NCBI GenBank assembly: GCA_021828225.1
Contig: JAKASH010000079.1
Span: 1-9,287 of the forward strand
Length of the DNA stretch: 9,287 nucleotides
DNA from: Acidobacteriota bacterium
GTDB taxonomy: Bacteria; Acidobacteriota; Terriglobia; UBA7540
Reading direction: 5' to 3'
This document shows positions 1 to 7,329 of the stretch, piece by piece; position 1 is the first letter of the stretch, and each line of letters begins with the position of its first letter. The translations under genes and the position numbers were made by a program. The notes under the pieces were generated by a model. It saw only the letters and a list, made by a program, of their open reading frames with translations, ran no database searches and was not told the DNA's origin.

Positions 1-20
1 GGCATGGCTGAAGCCATGCC
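1..20. repeat. Perfect short hairpin, REP-like
   Basis: Arms GGCATGGCT (1-9) and AGCCATGCC (12-20) are exact reverse complements separated by GA, and a C-run follows. No T-tract follows on the + strand, so it is not a classic intrinsic terminator in that direction. From memory, 'GCATGGCTGAAGCCATGC' and its 'GCACGGCTGAAGCCGTGC' variants recur between genes in Acidobacteriota genomes, so I read it as a dispersed REP-like palindrome. It lies at the window edge and may extend leftwards. Confidence 0.6.
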
Positions 21-32
21 CCCCCTGAGTCC

Positions 33-53
33 GGTGGCAATGGTTGCGCCACC
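33..53. repeat. Second short inverted repeat beside the first
   Basis: GGTGGCAA (33-40) can pair with the TTG...CCACC arm ending at 53, with a TGG loop and a two-base bulge. It sits 12 bases after the 1-20 hairpin, so the two may form one paired repeat unit or the 3' end of an upstream transcript. Its function is not visible from sequence. Confidence 0.35.
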
Positions 54-231
54 CGCGAGAACGGGCCCAAGCATACCACCGAACGCTTTTTCAAAATGAG
101 TTTATAGGCCCCATCAAATCAAATTCCTTCCGTTCTCGCCGCATGGTATTAAAATGTTTATCCCCCACCCTTCCGAAACACACGGATGATCGGACTCGTG
201 GAGCAAACATTATTTTGCGGAGGGACCTCTC

Positions 232-3200
232 ATGCGTTTCTTACGCGCGTTCGTTGTTGTCGCACTGCTAGGATTCACTTCGGTTTGCTTCGGGCAGCAG
301 ATGCCCGAGGGCCGTCTGATGCGCTTTCCTGACATTTATAAGAACAAGGTTGTCTTCAGCTACGGCGGCGACTTATGGCTGGTATCAAGTTCCGGAGGCG
401 TCGCCCGAAGAATCACCAGCAGTCCGGGGCTCGAGTTATTCCCCAAATTCTCTCCCGACGGCAAGTGGATCGCCTTCACGGCGCAATACGACGGCAACTT
501 CAACGTCTACGTCATGCCAAGCGACGGTGGCCAGCCGCGCCAGCTCACCTATCTGCCGGACGTCGCGAACGTTCCCGAGCGCATGGGGCCGAACAACGAG
601 GTGATCACCTGGTTCCCCGACAGCAAGCGCATTCTGTTTCTCTCCCGCCGTACGACCTTCAACACCTGGTTCGGGCAACTTTACACCGTCAGCATCGATG
701 GCGGCCTTCCCGAGCCTTTCCAGGTGCTGAAAGGCGGGCTGACCTCTTTCTCACCGGACGGCACCAAGATCGTCTACAACCGCATCTTCCGAAACTTCCG
801 CGCCCGGAAGCGTTACCTGGGCGGCATGGCGCAAGACCTCTGGCTTTATGACCTGAAGGCCAACACCATCGAGCAGCTCACGCATTATAAAGGGTCCGAC
901 ACTTTCCCCATGTGGCACGGCAACACGATCTACTTCACTTCTGACCGCGGCCCCGAAAAGCGGATGAACCTCTACAGCTACGACTTGAGCACGAAAAAGA
1001 TCACGCAGCTCACGCATTTCACAGAATACGACGTCAACTGGCCAAGCCTCGGCCCGGATTCCATCATCTTTGAGAATGGCGGTTACCTTTACATCTTCGA
1101 CCTGAAAACCCAGAAGGTTCACAAGATGACGATCTATCTGCCGGGCGACCGCCCTCTGGCGCGACGGCACTGGGTACACGTGAGCAAACTGATCACGAGC
1201 TTCGATCTCTCTCCGGACGCCAAGCGAGCGCTCTTCACGGCGCGCGGCGATGTTTTCACCGTGCCCGCCAAGAATGGCAGCATTCGCGATCTCACCCAAA
1301 CCTCCGGCATCCAGGAGCGGTACGCCACCTGGTCGCCCAACGGCCGCTGGATCGCTTATGTCTCCGACCGGACCGGCGAGAACCAGCTGTACATTAGGCC
1401 GCAAAACCCGTCGGGCAAGGAGATCCAGATCACCACGACCAACAAAGTCTTTCTTCTGCCGCCCGTCTGGTCGCCCGACAGCACAAAACTCTTGTATGCC
1501 GACTCGACTTTGCATCTTTTCTACGTTGACATCCACACCAAGGAACCGGTTCTGATCACCCAGGGCAAGTACGCCGATCTCGTGGACTACGAATGGTCGC
1601 CGGACAGCAAGTGGGTCGTCTACGCGAATACGGCCCGCAATCTCAACAGCACCATCTATCTTTATTCGCTGGCGGACAAGAAAATCACTCCCGTCACCTC
1701 AAGCTTTACCAACAGTTGGCACCCGGTGTTCGATCCCGGCGGCAAGTACCTCTACTTCCTGTCCAACCGGACCTACAACGAAGTACTCGGAGTCTACGAC
1801 ACGGAATTCTCGAACCCCAAAGCCACGGGGATTTATGCCGTGACTTTGCGGGCCGACCTGCCGTCTCCATTCGCTCCCCGCAGCGACGAAGCCGCTATTG
1901 AAAAATCCCAGCCTTCCGCCGAAACGAAAGCCAAGAGCAAAAAAGAGAAAACCGAGAAAGAAGAAGCATTGAAGAACTTCAGAATTGATCTTCCGGGGAT
2001 TGAAGGTCGTGTCGTGCCCCTGCCGATTCCGCCGGGCAATTACCAGAATCTCCAGGCCAATACGGATGACGTCTTCTACGTCTCCATGCCGACCCTTGGA
2101 CTTTCCGGTCCGCTGCCCGGCCAACTGCCTGCCATCCATATTTTCAATATGAAGGAGCGCAAAGACAGCGTTCTGATCGAAAATGCGGACAATTACACGC
2201 TCTCCTTCGATGGGAAGAAGCTGCTCTATTCGGCTCCCAAAGCTCCCATTCCGGGCGAGGGCGCCTTCGAGGAGGAAGGCGGCACCCAGCGCGTTTACGG
2301 CATCATTGACGCCAAGCCGCCCGAAAAGACGCCTCTCCACGTCGGTGAAGGAGCCCTGAACCTGGCCACCATGCAGATGGATGTCGATCCTCCTGAAGAA
2401 TGGAAAGAGATCTTCAATGACGTCTGGCGGCAGGAGCGCGACTACTTCTACGAGCCGGCCATGAACGGCGTCAACTGGGAAAAAGTGAGGCAAAAGTACG
2501 CGGTGCTGCTGCCCTACGTGGCCGATCGCTACGACTTGAATTACATCATCAGCGAAATGATTGGCGAGCTTGGAAATTCGCACACCTATGTCGGCGGCGG
2601 AGACTTTCCCGATCTTCATCCCGTCAATGTCGGCGTGCTGGGTGTCGATTTCGGAGTGGACACCGCTCACGGTCTCTATTTCTTTAAGAAGATCTATCCC
2701 GGCCAGAGTTGGGACCCGTCCGTACGTTCTCCGCTCACCTCGCCGGGAGTCAAGGTCAAGCAGGGCGATTATCTGCTGGCCGTGAACGGCAAGTCCTTGA
2801 AGGTCCCCGAGAACCCTTACAAGTTGTTCGTGAACACGGCGGAACAGGACGTCACCCTGACCGTCAACAGCAAACCGACGACTGAAGGCGAATGGGATAT
2901 CCTGGTCAAGCCACTCCGGAGCGAATTAAGCCTCCGCGAGCTCGACTGGATTGAAGCCAATCGCAAGAAGGTCGAGAAAGCAACCGACGGCAAAGTAGGA
3001 TACGTCTATTTACCCGACATGGAAGCCGCCGGCCTGAACGCGTTCGTCCGGCAGTACTTCCCCCAGATCCGGAAGGAAGGCATCATCTTCGACATTCGGT
3101 ATAACGGCGGCGGGTTTGTGGATCAGATCATCCTCGAACACCTGCGCCGCATCCTCGTGGGAATGGAAGCCGCCCGCAACTTCAAGAGTGATACCATCCC

Positions 3201-3609
3201 GGCGAACGTCTTCAACGGGTATATGGTCTGCCTGAGTAACGCATATACCGCGTCGGACGGCGATTACTTCACTTACTTCTTCAAAAAGTACAAACTCGGC
3301 CCCGTGATTGGAGAAAGGACCTGGGGTGGCGTGCGCGGGATTCGGGGTTACATCCCGGAGGTTGACGGCGGATACTTCACACGGCCGGAATTCTCGCTTT
3401 ACGGCCTGGACAGCCAGTGGATCATCGAGAACTACGGCGTCGAGCCGGACATCGTGGTGGACAACCGTCCCGACCTCGTCGTCAAGGGCGAAGATCCGCA
3501 ACTCGAAAAAGCCATTCAGGTGCTGATGACGGAAATCAAGGCGCATCCGAAAAAGCTGCCGCCGCGCCCGCCGGATCTGCCCGCGTTCCCTACGGGCCCG
3601 GCCAACTAG
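232..3609 (+). CDS. Tricorn-like protease (secreted S41 serine peptidase)
   Basis: This is a complete 1125-residue tricorn-family peptidase, expected to cut peptides outside the cytoplasm. The N-terminus (1-21, ending near CFG/QQ) is a signal peptide. Residues about 25-545 carry repeated TolB/PD40 propeller strands of the type 'FSPDGKWIAF', 'SPDSTKLLY' and 'FDPGGKYLYFLS'. A Lys/Glu-rich linker follows (about 554-575), then a region leading into the core domain, a PDZ domain (about 802-897) and an S41 domain. The catalytic residues align with Thermoplasma Tricorn (S745, H746, S965, E1023): S783-H784 in NSHTYV, nucleophile S1008 in TASDGD, and E1066 in ENYGVEPD. The S-to-E distance is 58 residues in both proteins. 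RTWGGVRGI is also typical. The archaeal enzyme has about 1071 residues, so the length fits once the signal peptide is allowed for. GGAGGG at 219-224, 7 bases before the ATG, decides the start. The gene stands alone, with no cofactor aminopeptidase nearby. Confidence 0.95.
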   Translation: MRFLRAFVVVALLGFTSVCFGQQMPEGRLMRFPDIYKNKVVFSYGGDLWLVSSSGGVARRITSSPGLELFPKFSPDGKWIAFTAQYDGNFNVYVMPSDGGQPRQLTYLPDVANVPERMGPNNEVITWFPDSKRILFLSRRTTFNTWFGQLYTVSIDGGLPEPFQVLKGGLTSFSPDGTKIVYNRIFRNFRARKRYLGGMAQDLWLYDLKANTIEQLTHYKGSDTFPMWHGNTIYFTSDRGPEKRMNLYSYDLSTKKITQLTHFTEYDVNWPSLGPDSIIFENGGYLYIFDLKTQKVHKMTIYLPGDRPLARRHWVHVSKLITSFDLSPDAKRALFTARGDVFTVPAKNGSIRDLTQTSGIQERYATWSPNGRWIAYVSDRTGENQLYIRPQNPSGKEIQITTTNKVFLLPPVWSPDSTKLLYADSTLHLFYVDIHTKEPVLITQGKYADLVDYEWSPDSKWVVYANTARNLNSTIYLYSLADKKITPVTSSFTNSWHPVFDPGGKYLYFLSNRTYNEVLGVYDTEFSNPKATGIYAVTLRADLPSPFAPRSDEAAIEKSQPSAETKAKSKKEKTEKEEALKNFRIDLPGIEGRVVPLPIPPGNYQNLQANTDDVFYVSMPTLGLSGPLPGQLPAIHIFNMKERKDSVLIENADNYTLSFDGKKLLYSAPKAPIPGEGAFEEEGGTQRVYGIIDAKPPEKTPLHVGEGALNLATMQMDVDPPEEWKEIFNDVWRQERDYFYEPAMNGVNWEKVRQKYAVLLPYVADRYDLNYIISEMIGELGNSHTYVGGGDFPDLHPVNVGVLGVDFGVDTAHGLYFFKKIYPGQSWDPSVRSPLTSPGVKVKQGDYLLAVNGKSLKVPENPYKLFVNTAEQDVTLTVNSKPTTEGEWDILVKPLRSELSLRELDWIEANRKKVEKATDGKVGYVYLPDMEAAGLNAFVRQYFPQIRKEGIIFDIRYNGGGFVDQIILEHLRRILVGMEAARNFKSDTIPANVFNGYMVCLSNAYTASDGDYFTYFFKKYKLGPVIGERTWGGVRGIRGYIPEVDGGYFTRPEFSLYGLDSQWIIENYGVEPDIVVDNRPDLVVKGEDPQLEKAIQVLMTEIKAHPKKLPPRPPDLPAFPTGPAN

Positions 3610-3650
3610 CGGTCTTAACGATTTCGAAGTCGGACCGCTGCCAAGGCCCT

Positions 3651-3690
3651 TGCATCCTTTGCGCCTCTGCGCCTCGGCGTGAGATTTTTT
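3651..3690. repeat. Periodic 'TCTGCGCC' intergenic repeat
   Basis: From 3658 three 8-base units follow each other: TTTGCGCC, TCTGCGCC, TCGGCGTG. They are followed by AGATTTTTT. The pattern matches the widespread 'CTCTGCGCCTCTGCGGTGAG' intergenic element that I remember from many bacterial genomes. It lies 41 bases downstream of the tricorn stop codon. The T-run could help end transcription, but the preceding CGCC/GGCG stem would have only a two-base loop. Confidence 0.45.
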
Positions 3691-3718
3691 AGGATACTTG
3701 GCGTATCAGGGAGATTCG

Positions 3719-3807
3719 CGCGCGGGGCGTCAGGGTCCCGATATTCCAGCCAGCTTCAGCCGCTGAGGTTCTCAGGGGCTGAAGGCAGAGCCCTGACCGC
3801 CCGCGCG
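3719..3807. repeat. Nested inverted repeat, 89 bp
   Basis: The outer arms 3719-3735 and 3791-3807 pair over 16 bp with one bulged base on each side (G3724, C3798). The inner arms 3754-3767 and 3771-3784 pair over 13 bp with one G/G mismatch and a GTT loop (3768-3770). The whole could fold as one long branchless stem with an internal loop. It lies between the tricorn gene and the promoter of the HTH-Mop regulator, upstream of that promoter's predicted start, so it is not part of that leader. It could be a mobile palindromic element, a 3' end structure or a small RNA. Confidence 0.5.
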
Positions 3808-3840
3808 AGGGTACTTGCGTCCCGGCCTCGAAAAGCACGC

Positions 3841-3869
3841 TTGATCAATAATATAAATTCGTCTATATT
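3841..3869 (+). promoter_or_regulatory. Sigma70-like promoter of the molybdate regulator
   Basis: TTGATC (3841-3846) and TATATT (3864-3869) are separated by exactly 17 bases and lie in a markedly A/T-rich stretch. Transcription would start near 3876, about 30 bases before the ATG at 3908. It is the clearest promoter in the + strand half of the window and could drive the regulator plus modABC. Confidence 0.6.
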
Positions 3870-3890
3870 GACCTTTTGTAATCATATAGA
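3862..3890. promoter_or_regulatory. Putative operator overlapping the -10 box
   Basis: TCTATAT (3862-3868) and ATATAGA (3884-3890) are perfect inverted half-sites with 15 bases between them, 22 bases centre to centre, about two helical turns. The left half-site covers the -10 box, so a bound protein would repress. The left half reads CGTCTATATTG, close to the CGTTATATTG-type half-sites remembered for ModE operators. A second inverted pair, AATATA (3850-3855) and TATATT (3864-3869), overlaps it and could be the real site. Autoregulation by the adjacent HTH-Mop protein is inferred. Confidence 0.5.
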
Positions 3891-3907
3891 GGCGGATAGT
3901 TTTAACC

Positions 3908-4363
3908 ATGGACTTTCTGGGGGTTCGCCAGGCGGCCCAGCGGCTGGGCGTCAGTTATCCCACCATCAAGCAGTGGATCTACCGGGGCAAGATCCGCACG
4001 GTCAAGACGGTGGGCGGGCATCATCGCATCGCTCAGTCAGAGATTGACCGCCTGCTGTTCCAGCAGTCGCGCCCCCAGACGCGACAGAGCGAACGGCCCT
4101 CGCTTCCCAAAGCACGGCCGGAGTCTGGAACCGGCCTGCACGAATTCATCAGCGGAAGAAACCAGTTGGTAGGCCGGATTGTCGATCTCCAAACGGTGGG
4201 GCTGCTGACAAAAGTGTCGCTCGATGTGGGCGGGCAGATTGTCACCTCCGTCATCACGCGAGATGCCTGCCGTGACCTGAAGCTGAAAGTGGGCGAAACG
4301 GCTGCCGCTCTCATCAAAGCCACGGAAGTGATGATCATCCGCCCCAACTGGAAGGTCTCCTGA
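3908..4363 (+). CDS. HTH (excisionase/BldC-like)-Mop/TOBE molybdate-responsive regulator
   Basis: This 151-residue protein has an N-terminal MerR/excisionase-type helix-turn-helix (residues about 2-50, with GVRQAAQRLGVSYPTIKQWI and the wing residues GGHHRI). A polar linker (51-77) and a C-terminal Mop/TOBE domain (about 84-146, RNQLVGRIVDLQTVGLLTKV onward) follow. Mop domains bind molybdate or tungstate as oligomers, so the protein is likely an oxyanion-sensing transcription factor, functionally like ModE but with a different DNA-binding domain. It precedes modABC by 107 bp on the same strand. The start is supported by GGCGGA (3891-3896), 11 bases before the ATG, which is rather far, and by the HTH starting immediately. 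A proximal operator suggests autorepression. It could instead be a transport-linked molybdate-storage protein with an HTH, but regulation is more likely. Confidence 0.85.
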   Translation: MDFLGVRQAAQRLGVSYPTIKQWIYRGKIRTVKTVGGHHRIAQSEIDRLLFQQSRPQTRQSERPSLPKARPESGTGLHEFISGRNQLVGRIVDLQTVGLLTKVSLDVGGQIVTSVITRDACRDLKLKVGETAAALIKATEVMIIRPNWKVS

Positions 4364-4470
4364 GGGCTGGAGAACCCGCCAGGGACGGCAACTTAGAGAG
4401 ACAACGCTTTTTGTAGCCCGAGGCATCACCGCAATTTGCAGGCTTTAATAAACTCGTCAATTGAGGGATT

Positions 4471-5277
4471 GTGAGAACCACAAAATACTCCGGGATCGCA
4501 CTGCTCATCGTCGCGCTGATGGTTGGAGCGTCCGCGTGCAGCACCCAAACCCGCTCCGGCAAATCCGCCGCACAAAAGAAAACCATTGTGGTGTCTGCTG
4601 CGGTCAGCTTGCAAAATGCTTTTGTCAAAATCGCGAATCTTTACACTACCCGGACCGGCGCAAAAGTCGATTTCAGTTTTGGAGCATCGGGAGACCTGGA
4701 AAAGCAGATTGAAGCGGGCGCTCCCGTCGATATCTTTGCCAGCGCGGGCGAGAAGGAGATGGACGCACTTCAGGCCCAGTCGCTGATCGAGCCCGGCACG
4801 CGGGCAGACTTCGTCGGAAATGTGCTGGTCCTGGTTGTTCCCGCCGATTCAAAGCTCAAGCTCGATTCATTCCGCCAACTGGCCGAGCCGCAAGTGAAGA
4901 GGCTCGCGGTCGGCGATCCCAAGACCGTTCCGGCCGGGTTCTATGCTCAGCAGGCGCTTCAAAACCTTCACCTCTGGTCGAGGCTCCATTCCCGGCTGAT
5001 TTTTGCCGAGGACGTTCGCCAGGTGCTCGATTACGTGATGCGCGGTGAAGTTGATGCGGGCATCGTCTATTCAACCGACGTCATGATTGCGCATGGCGAG
5101 GTCAGGCAGGTGGCCGAAGCGCCCGCCGGCACTTACGGTCCGGTCCGGTATCCGATCGCCGTCGTCAAGGGCTGTGCGCATCCCGAAGCTGCAAGGCAAT
5201 TCGTCAAACTGATTCTCAGCCCGGAGGGCCAGGGCATTCTCAAGAGTTACGGCTTCCAGGCGGCCAAAGCGCAATGA
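4471..5277 (+). CDS. modA: Molybdate ABC transporter, substrate-binding lipoprotein ModA
   Basis: This 268-residue protein binds molybdate outside the membrane and delivers it to ModB. It has a hydrophobic N-terminal segment (8-20) and a lipobox-like ASAC with Cys23, so it is probably a lipid-anchored lipoprotein. Family signatures are SAAVSLQNAF (S46), GASGDLEKQI (S73), PVDIFASAG, GDPKTVPAG and GEVDAGIVYSTD (Y200); S46, S73 and Y200 correspond to the oxyanion-contacting positions known in ModA proteins. The start is GTG at 4471, with GAGG at 4463-4466 only 4 bases upstream. Starting at the next in-frame ATG would remove most of the signal segment. The stop overlaps the modB start (ATGA, 5274-5277), so the two are translationally coupled. 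Tungstate cannot be excluded as ligand from sequence. Confidence 0.93.
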   Translation: MRTTKYSGIALLIVALMVGASACSTQTRSGKSAAQKKTIVVSAAVSLQNAFVKIANLYTTRTGAKVDFSFGASGDLEKQIEAGAPVDIFASAGEKEMDALQAQSLIEPGTRADFVGNVLVLVVPADSKLKLDSFRQLAEPQVKRLAVGDPKTVPAGFYAQQALQNLHLWSRLHSRLIFAEDVRQVLDYVMRGEVDAGIVYSTDVMIAHGEVRQVAEAPAGTYGPVRYPIAVVKGCAHPEAARQFVKLILSPEGQGILKSYGFQAAKAQ

Positions 5278-5936
5278 TCTGGTCCGCTTTCAAGTTATCA
5301 GTTCTGGTGGTGAGCGTCGCGACGGTGGCCATCGCGCTGGTCGGCACCGCGCTGGCCTTTGTGCTGGCCCGGCGGGAATTTCGCGCCAAGGAGTTCCTCG
5401 ACTCCCTGGTCACTCTGCCTATGGTTCTGCCGCCCACGGTCACCGGCTACTATCTGATTGTTCTGCTCGGCCGGCGCGGCCTGCTGGGCCGGTATATTTT
5501 CGCACTGACGGGCTGGACGGTGGCTTTCACCTGGGAAGCCGCGGCCATCGCCGCCGGAACGGTTGCGCTACCGCTGATGGTCAAGTCGGCGCGCGCCGCG
5601 CTGGAGTCGATCGACCGGCGCTACGAACTGGTCTCCTTCAGCCTGGGCAAAAGCGAGTTTGAGACGTTCTTCCGCGTCACGCTGCCACTCGCTTCGCGCG
5701 GCATTCTGGCCGGCGTGGTTCTCAGCTTTGCGCGAGCGCTCGGCGAGTTCGGCGCCACGCTGATGCTGGCCGGTAACATCCAGGGCAAGACGCAGACCAT
5801 GCCGCTGGCCATTTACGAGGCTTTCATTTCCGGCGAGGACGGAAAGGCGCAGATTATGGCGGTCATCCTCACGGTCACCTCGATTGCGGTCATCTATCTG
5901 ACCAATGTTCTGACCCGTCCGCCGAAGGCAGCTTAG
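5274..5936 (+). CDS. modB: Molybdate ABC transporter, permease ModB
   Basis: This 220-residue inner-membrane permease would form the homodimeric channel for molybdate. Hydrophobic segments are seen at about 5-32, 45-66, 79-102, 142-165 and 193-211. PMVLPPTVTGYYL (about 49-61) and RALGEFGATLMLAGN (about 154-168) are characteristic ModB motifs. The cytoplasmic coupling loop that meets the ATPase lies around 120-140 (LGKSEFETFFRVTLPLA); it keeps the G and LP of the 'EAA' loop but not a clear EAA triplet. Its ATG overlaps the modA stop by 4 bp and modC begins 2 bases after its stop, so it is the middle gene of a tight operon. Confidence 0.94.
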   Translation: MIWSAFKLSVLVVSVATVAIALVGTALAFVLARREFRAKEFLDSLVTLPMVLPPTVTGYYLIVLLGRRGLLGRYIFALTGWTVAFTWEAAAIAAGTVALPLMVKSARAALESIDRRYELVSFSLGKSEFETFFRVTLPLASRGILAGVVLSFARALGEFGATLMLAGNIQGKTQTMPLAIYEAFISGEDGKAQIMAVILTVTSIAVIYLTNVLTRPPKAA

Positions 5937-5938
5937 CC

Positions 5939-7024
5939 ATGCTGGACGTTGCCATCAAAAAACAGTTTGCCGCCAACGGGCTTCGCAGCTTTGCGCTCGA
6001 TGTCGCTTTCGCGGCCAACCAGGGCATCACGGTGGTCTTTGGCTCATCGGGTTCGGGGAAGACAACCACGCTGCGATCGATTGCCGGAATGGTGATGCCG
6101 GATGCGGGCAGAATCTCGCTGGGCAACGCCGTCTATTTCGACTCCGCCGCCCGCGTCAACATCTCCATGCAGAAGCGCCGCGTGGGCTTTGTCTTTCAGG
6201 ACTACCTGCTGTTTCCGCACCTGACCGCAGCCGAAAACGTTGCTTACGGGGCCAAGGCACAGAACGATCGCGCCCGGCGGCAGCACGCCGCGGAAATGCT
6301 CAAGATGGTTGGGGTGGATTACGCCGCCGACCGCCGGCCCGACCAACTTTCCGGCGGCGAGCAGCAACGCGTGGCGCTGGCCCGCGCGATTGCCTCCGAT
6401 CCCGTCATTCTGCTGCTCGACGAACCGCTCTCGGCCGTCGATGTCCAGACGCGCTCGAGGCTGCTGGATGAAATCGTCGAAGTCCAGCGCAAGACAAGCA
6501 TTCCTTTTATCTACGTCACGCACAGCCCTGCCGACGCGGTCCGCATCGGCGACCACCTGTTGCTGATGGCGGAGGGCCGCATCGTCCAGCAGGGAAAACC
6601 GCTGGAGGTCTTCAACGCGCCGCTCAACGTTCCGGCGGCTCGCGTGGTGGGAACGGAAAATATCCTGGTGGGGCGGGTTGCCGCGCATCAGCCGGAGGAG
6701 GGCATCAGCATCGTGGACCTCGGCCCGTGCCAAATGGTCATCCCCCCCAGCCCGCTTCCCGAGGACAGCCGCGTCACGCTCGGCATCCGCGCGGAAGACA
6801 TCATCATTTCCCGCGAGCGCGTCAGCCGCACCAGCGCCCGCAACCTTCTGGCCGGAACCGTCAAGCACCTGCTGCGCGACGAGGAGAGCGTGGAACTAGT
6901 CGCCGACTGCGGCGTCGATCTCAAAGTGCGTATCACTCCGCAAGCCACCCAGGCGCTCGAACTCGCTCCCGGCGTGGAAATTTACCTCTTGATCAAAGCC
7001 AACGCCTGCCGCCTGCTCAGTTGA
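5939..7024 (+). CDS. modC: Molybdate ABC transporter, ATPase ModC
   Basis: This 361-residue ATPase powers ModB. The nucleotide-binding domain shows Walker A GSSGSGKTT (35-43), Q-loop Q87 in FVFQDYLLFPHL, signature LSGGEQQR (137-144), Walker B ILLLDEP (157-163) with D-loop SAVD, and switch His195 in YVTHS. A C-terminal Mop/TOBE domain (about 303-358, starting NLLAGTVKHLL) probably binds oxyanion and regulates transport, as in other ModC proteins. GAAGG (5924-5928) lies 10 bases before the ATG. Length and domain order are normal for ModC. No T-run terminator is clear after its stop, and the next gene converges from the other strand 50 bases away. Confidence 0.95.
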   Translation: MLDVAIKKQFAANGLRSFALDVAFAANQGITVVFGSSGSGKTTTLRSIAGMVMPDAGRISLGNAVYFDSAARVNISMQKRRVGFVFQDYLLFPHLTAAENVAYGAKAQNDRARRQHAAEMLKMVGVDYAADRRPDQLSGGEQQRVALARAIASDPVILLLDEPLSAVDVQTRSRLLDEIVEVQRKTSIPFIYVTHSPADAVRIGDHLLLMAEGRIVQQGKPLEVFNAPLNVPAARVVGTENILVGRVAAHQPEEGISIVDLGPCQMVIPPSPLPEDSRVTLGIRAEDIIISRERVSRTSARNLLAGTVKHLLRDEESVELVADCGVDLKVRITPQATQALELAPGVEIYLLIKANACRLLS

Positions 7025-7074
7025 ACAGCCTACAACCCAACATAAGACTCAGTGCAATTGCCGGGAAAGAAAAG

Positions 7075-7311
7075 TCAACTTGCGCGTTTGAGGCGCTTGA
7101 ACCCGTCGATGATGAACATTCGCATCAGGACCTGGTAGGGAACGCCGCGCGCTTCCGCTTCGGCCTTGAGTTCTGTGATCAACTCCGGATCGAGCGCCAC
7201 CGAAGTCGGTTGCTTGCAAGACTCTTTCCGCCTCTTCATTGCGGCCTTTATTTTTGCCGATTCAAAGCTGACCTTTCGGTATTCGGTTTCATTCTTCACG
7301 TAGCGAGCCAT
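7075..7311 (-). CDS. CopG/BrnA-type antitoxin, apparently without toxin
   Basis: This 78-residue basic protein begins MARYVKNETEYRKVSFESAK. Residues about 36-75 (PTSVALDPELITELKAEAEA, then RGVPYQVLMRMFIIDGFKRL) match the ribbon-helix-helix pattern of CopG/BrnA antitoxins: a short strand, 'D..L...LK..A...G.PYQ.L', then a second helix. Such proteins neutralise a partner toxin and repress their own operon. The start at 7311 is chosen over the longer frame from 7362 because GGAGAG lies 8 bases upstream and the extra codons would translate the palindromic operator. No toxin frame (BrnT or RelE size, about 90 codons) is seen on either side: modC ends 50 bases downstream and only 213 bases separate this start from the SIR2 gene's stop. 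It may be a solitary antitoxin or remnant. Confidence 0.75.
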   Translation of the reverse strand: MARYVKNETEYRKVSFESAKIKAAMKRRKESCKQPTSVALDPELITELKAEAEARGVPYQVLMRMFIIDGFKRLKRAS

Positions 7312-7319
7312 AAAACTTT

Positions 7320-7325
7320 CTCTCC
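7320..7325 (-). promoter_or_regulatory. Ribosome binding site fixing the antitoxin start
   Basis: Read on the - strand this is GGAGAG, 8 bases before the ATG at 7311. It is the only good Shine-Dalgarno sequence for this gene and rules against the upstream start at 7362. Confidence 0.7.
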
Positions 7326-7329
7326 AAAG

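Noticed and set aside
751..1536. 261-codon open frame on the - strand inside the tricorn gene (also 1699-2670, 3010-3546)
   Set aside because: These are antisense shadows of a well-supported gene; their translations show no domain and no ribosome site, and high GC at third positions keeps such frames open.
3670..3690. Intrinsic terminator for the tricorn gene
   Set aside because: There is a T-run, but the only GC stem before it (CGCC/GGCG) has a two-base loop and is separated from the T-run by several bases.
4364..4470. Molybdenum-cofactor riboswitch or separate promoter before modA
   Set aside because: Only 107 bases, no convincing multi-stem structure, no -35/-10 pair with proper spacing and no copy of the upstream operator.
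6044..6868. 274-codon open frame antisense to modC, and the + strand frame 6727-7386 running past modC
   Set aside because: ModC carries all ABC motifs in its own frame; the others read as low-complexity Arg/Pro/Ala text without motifs.
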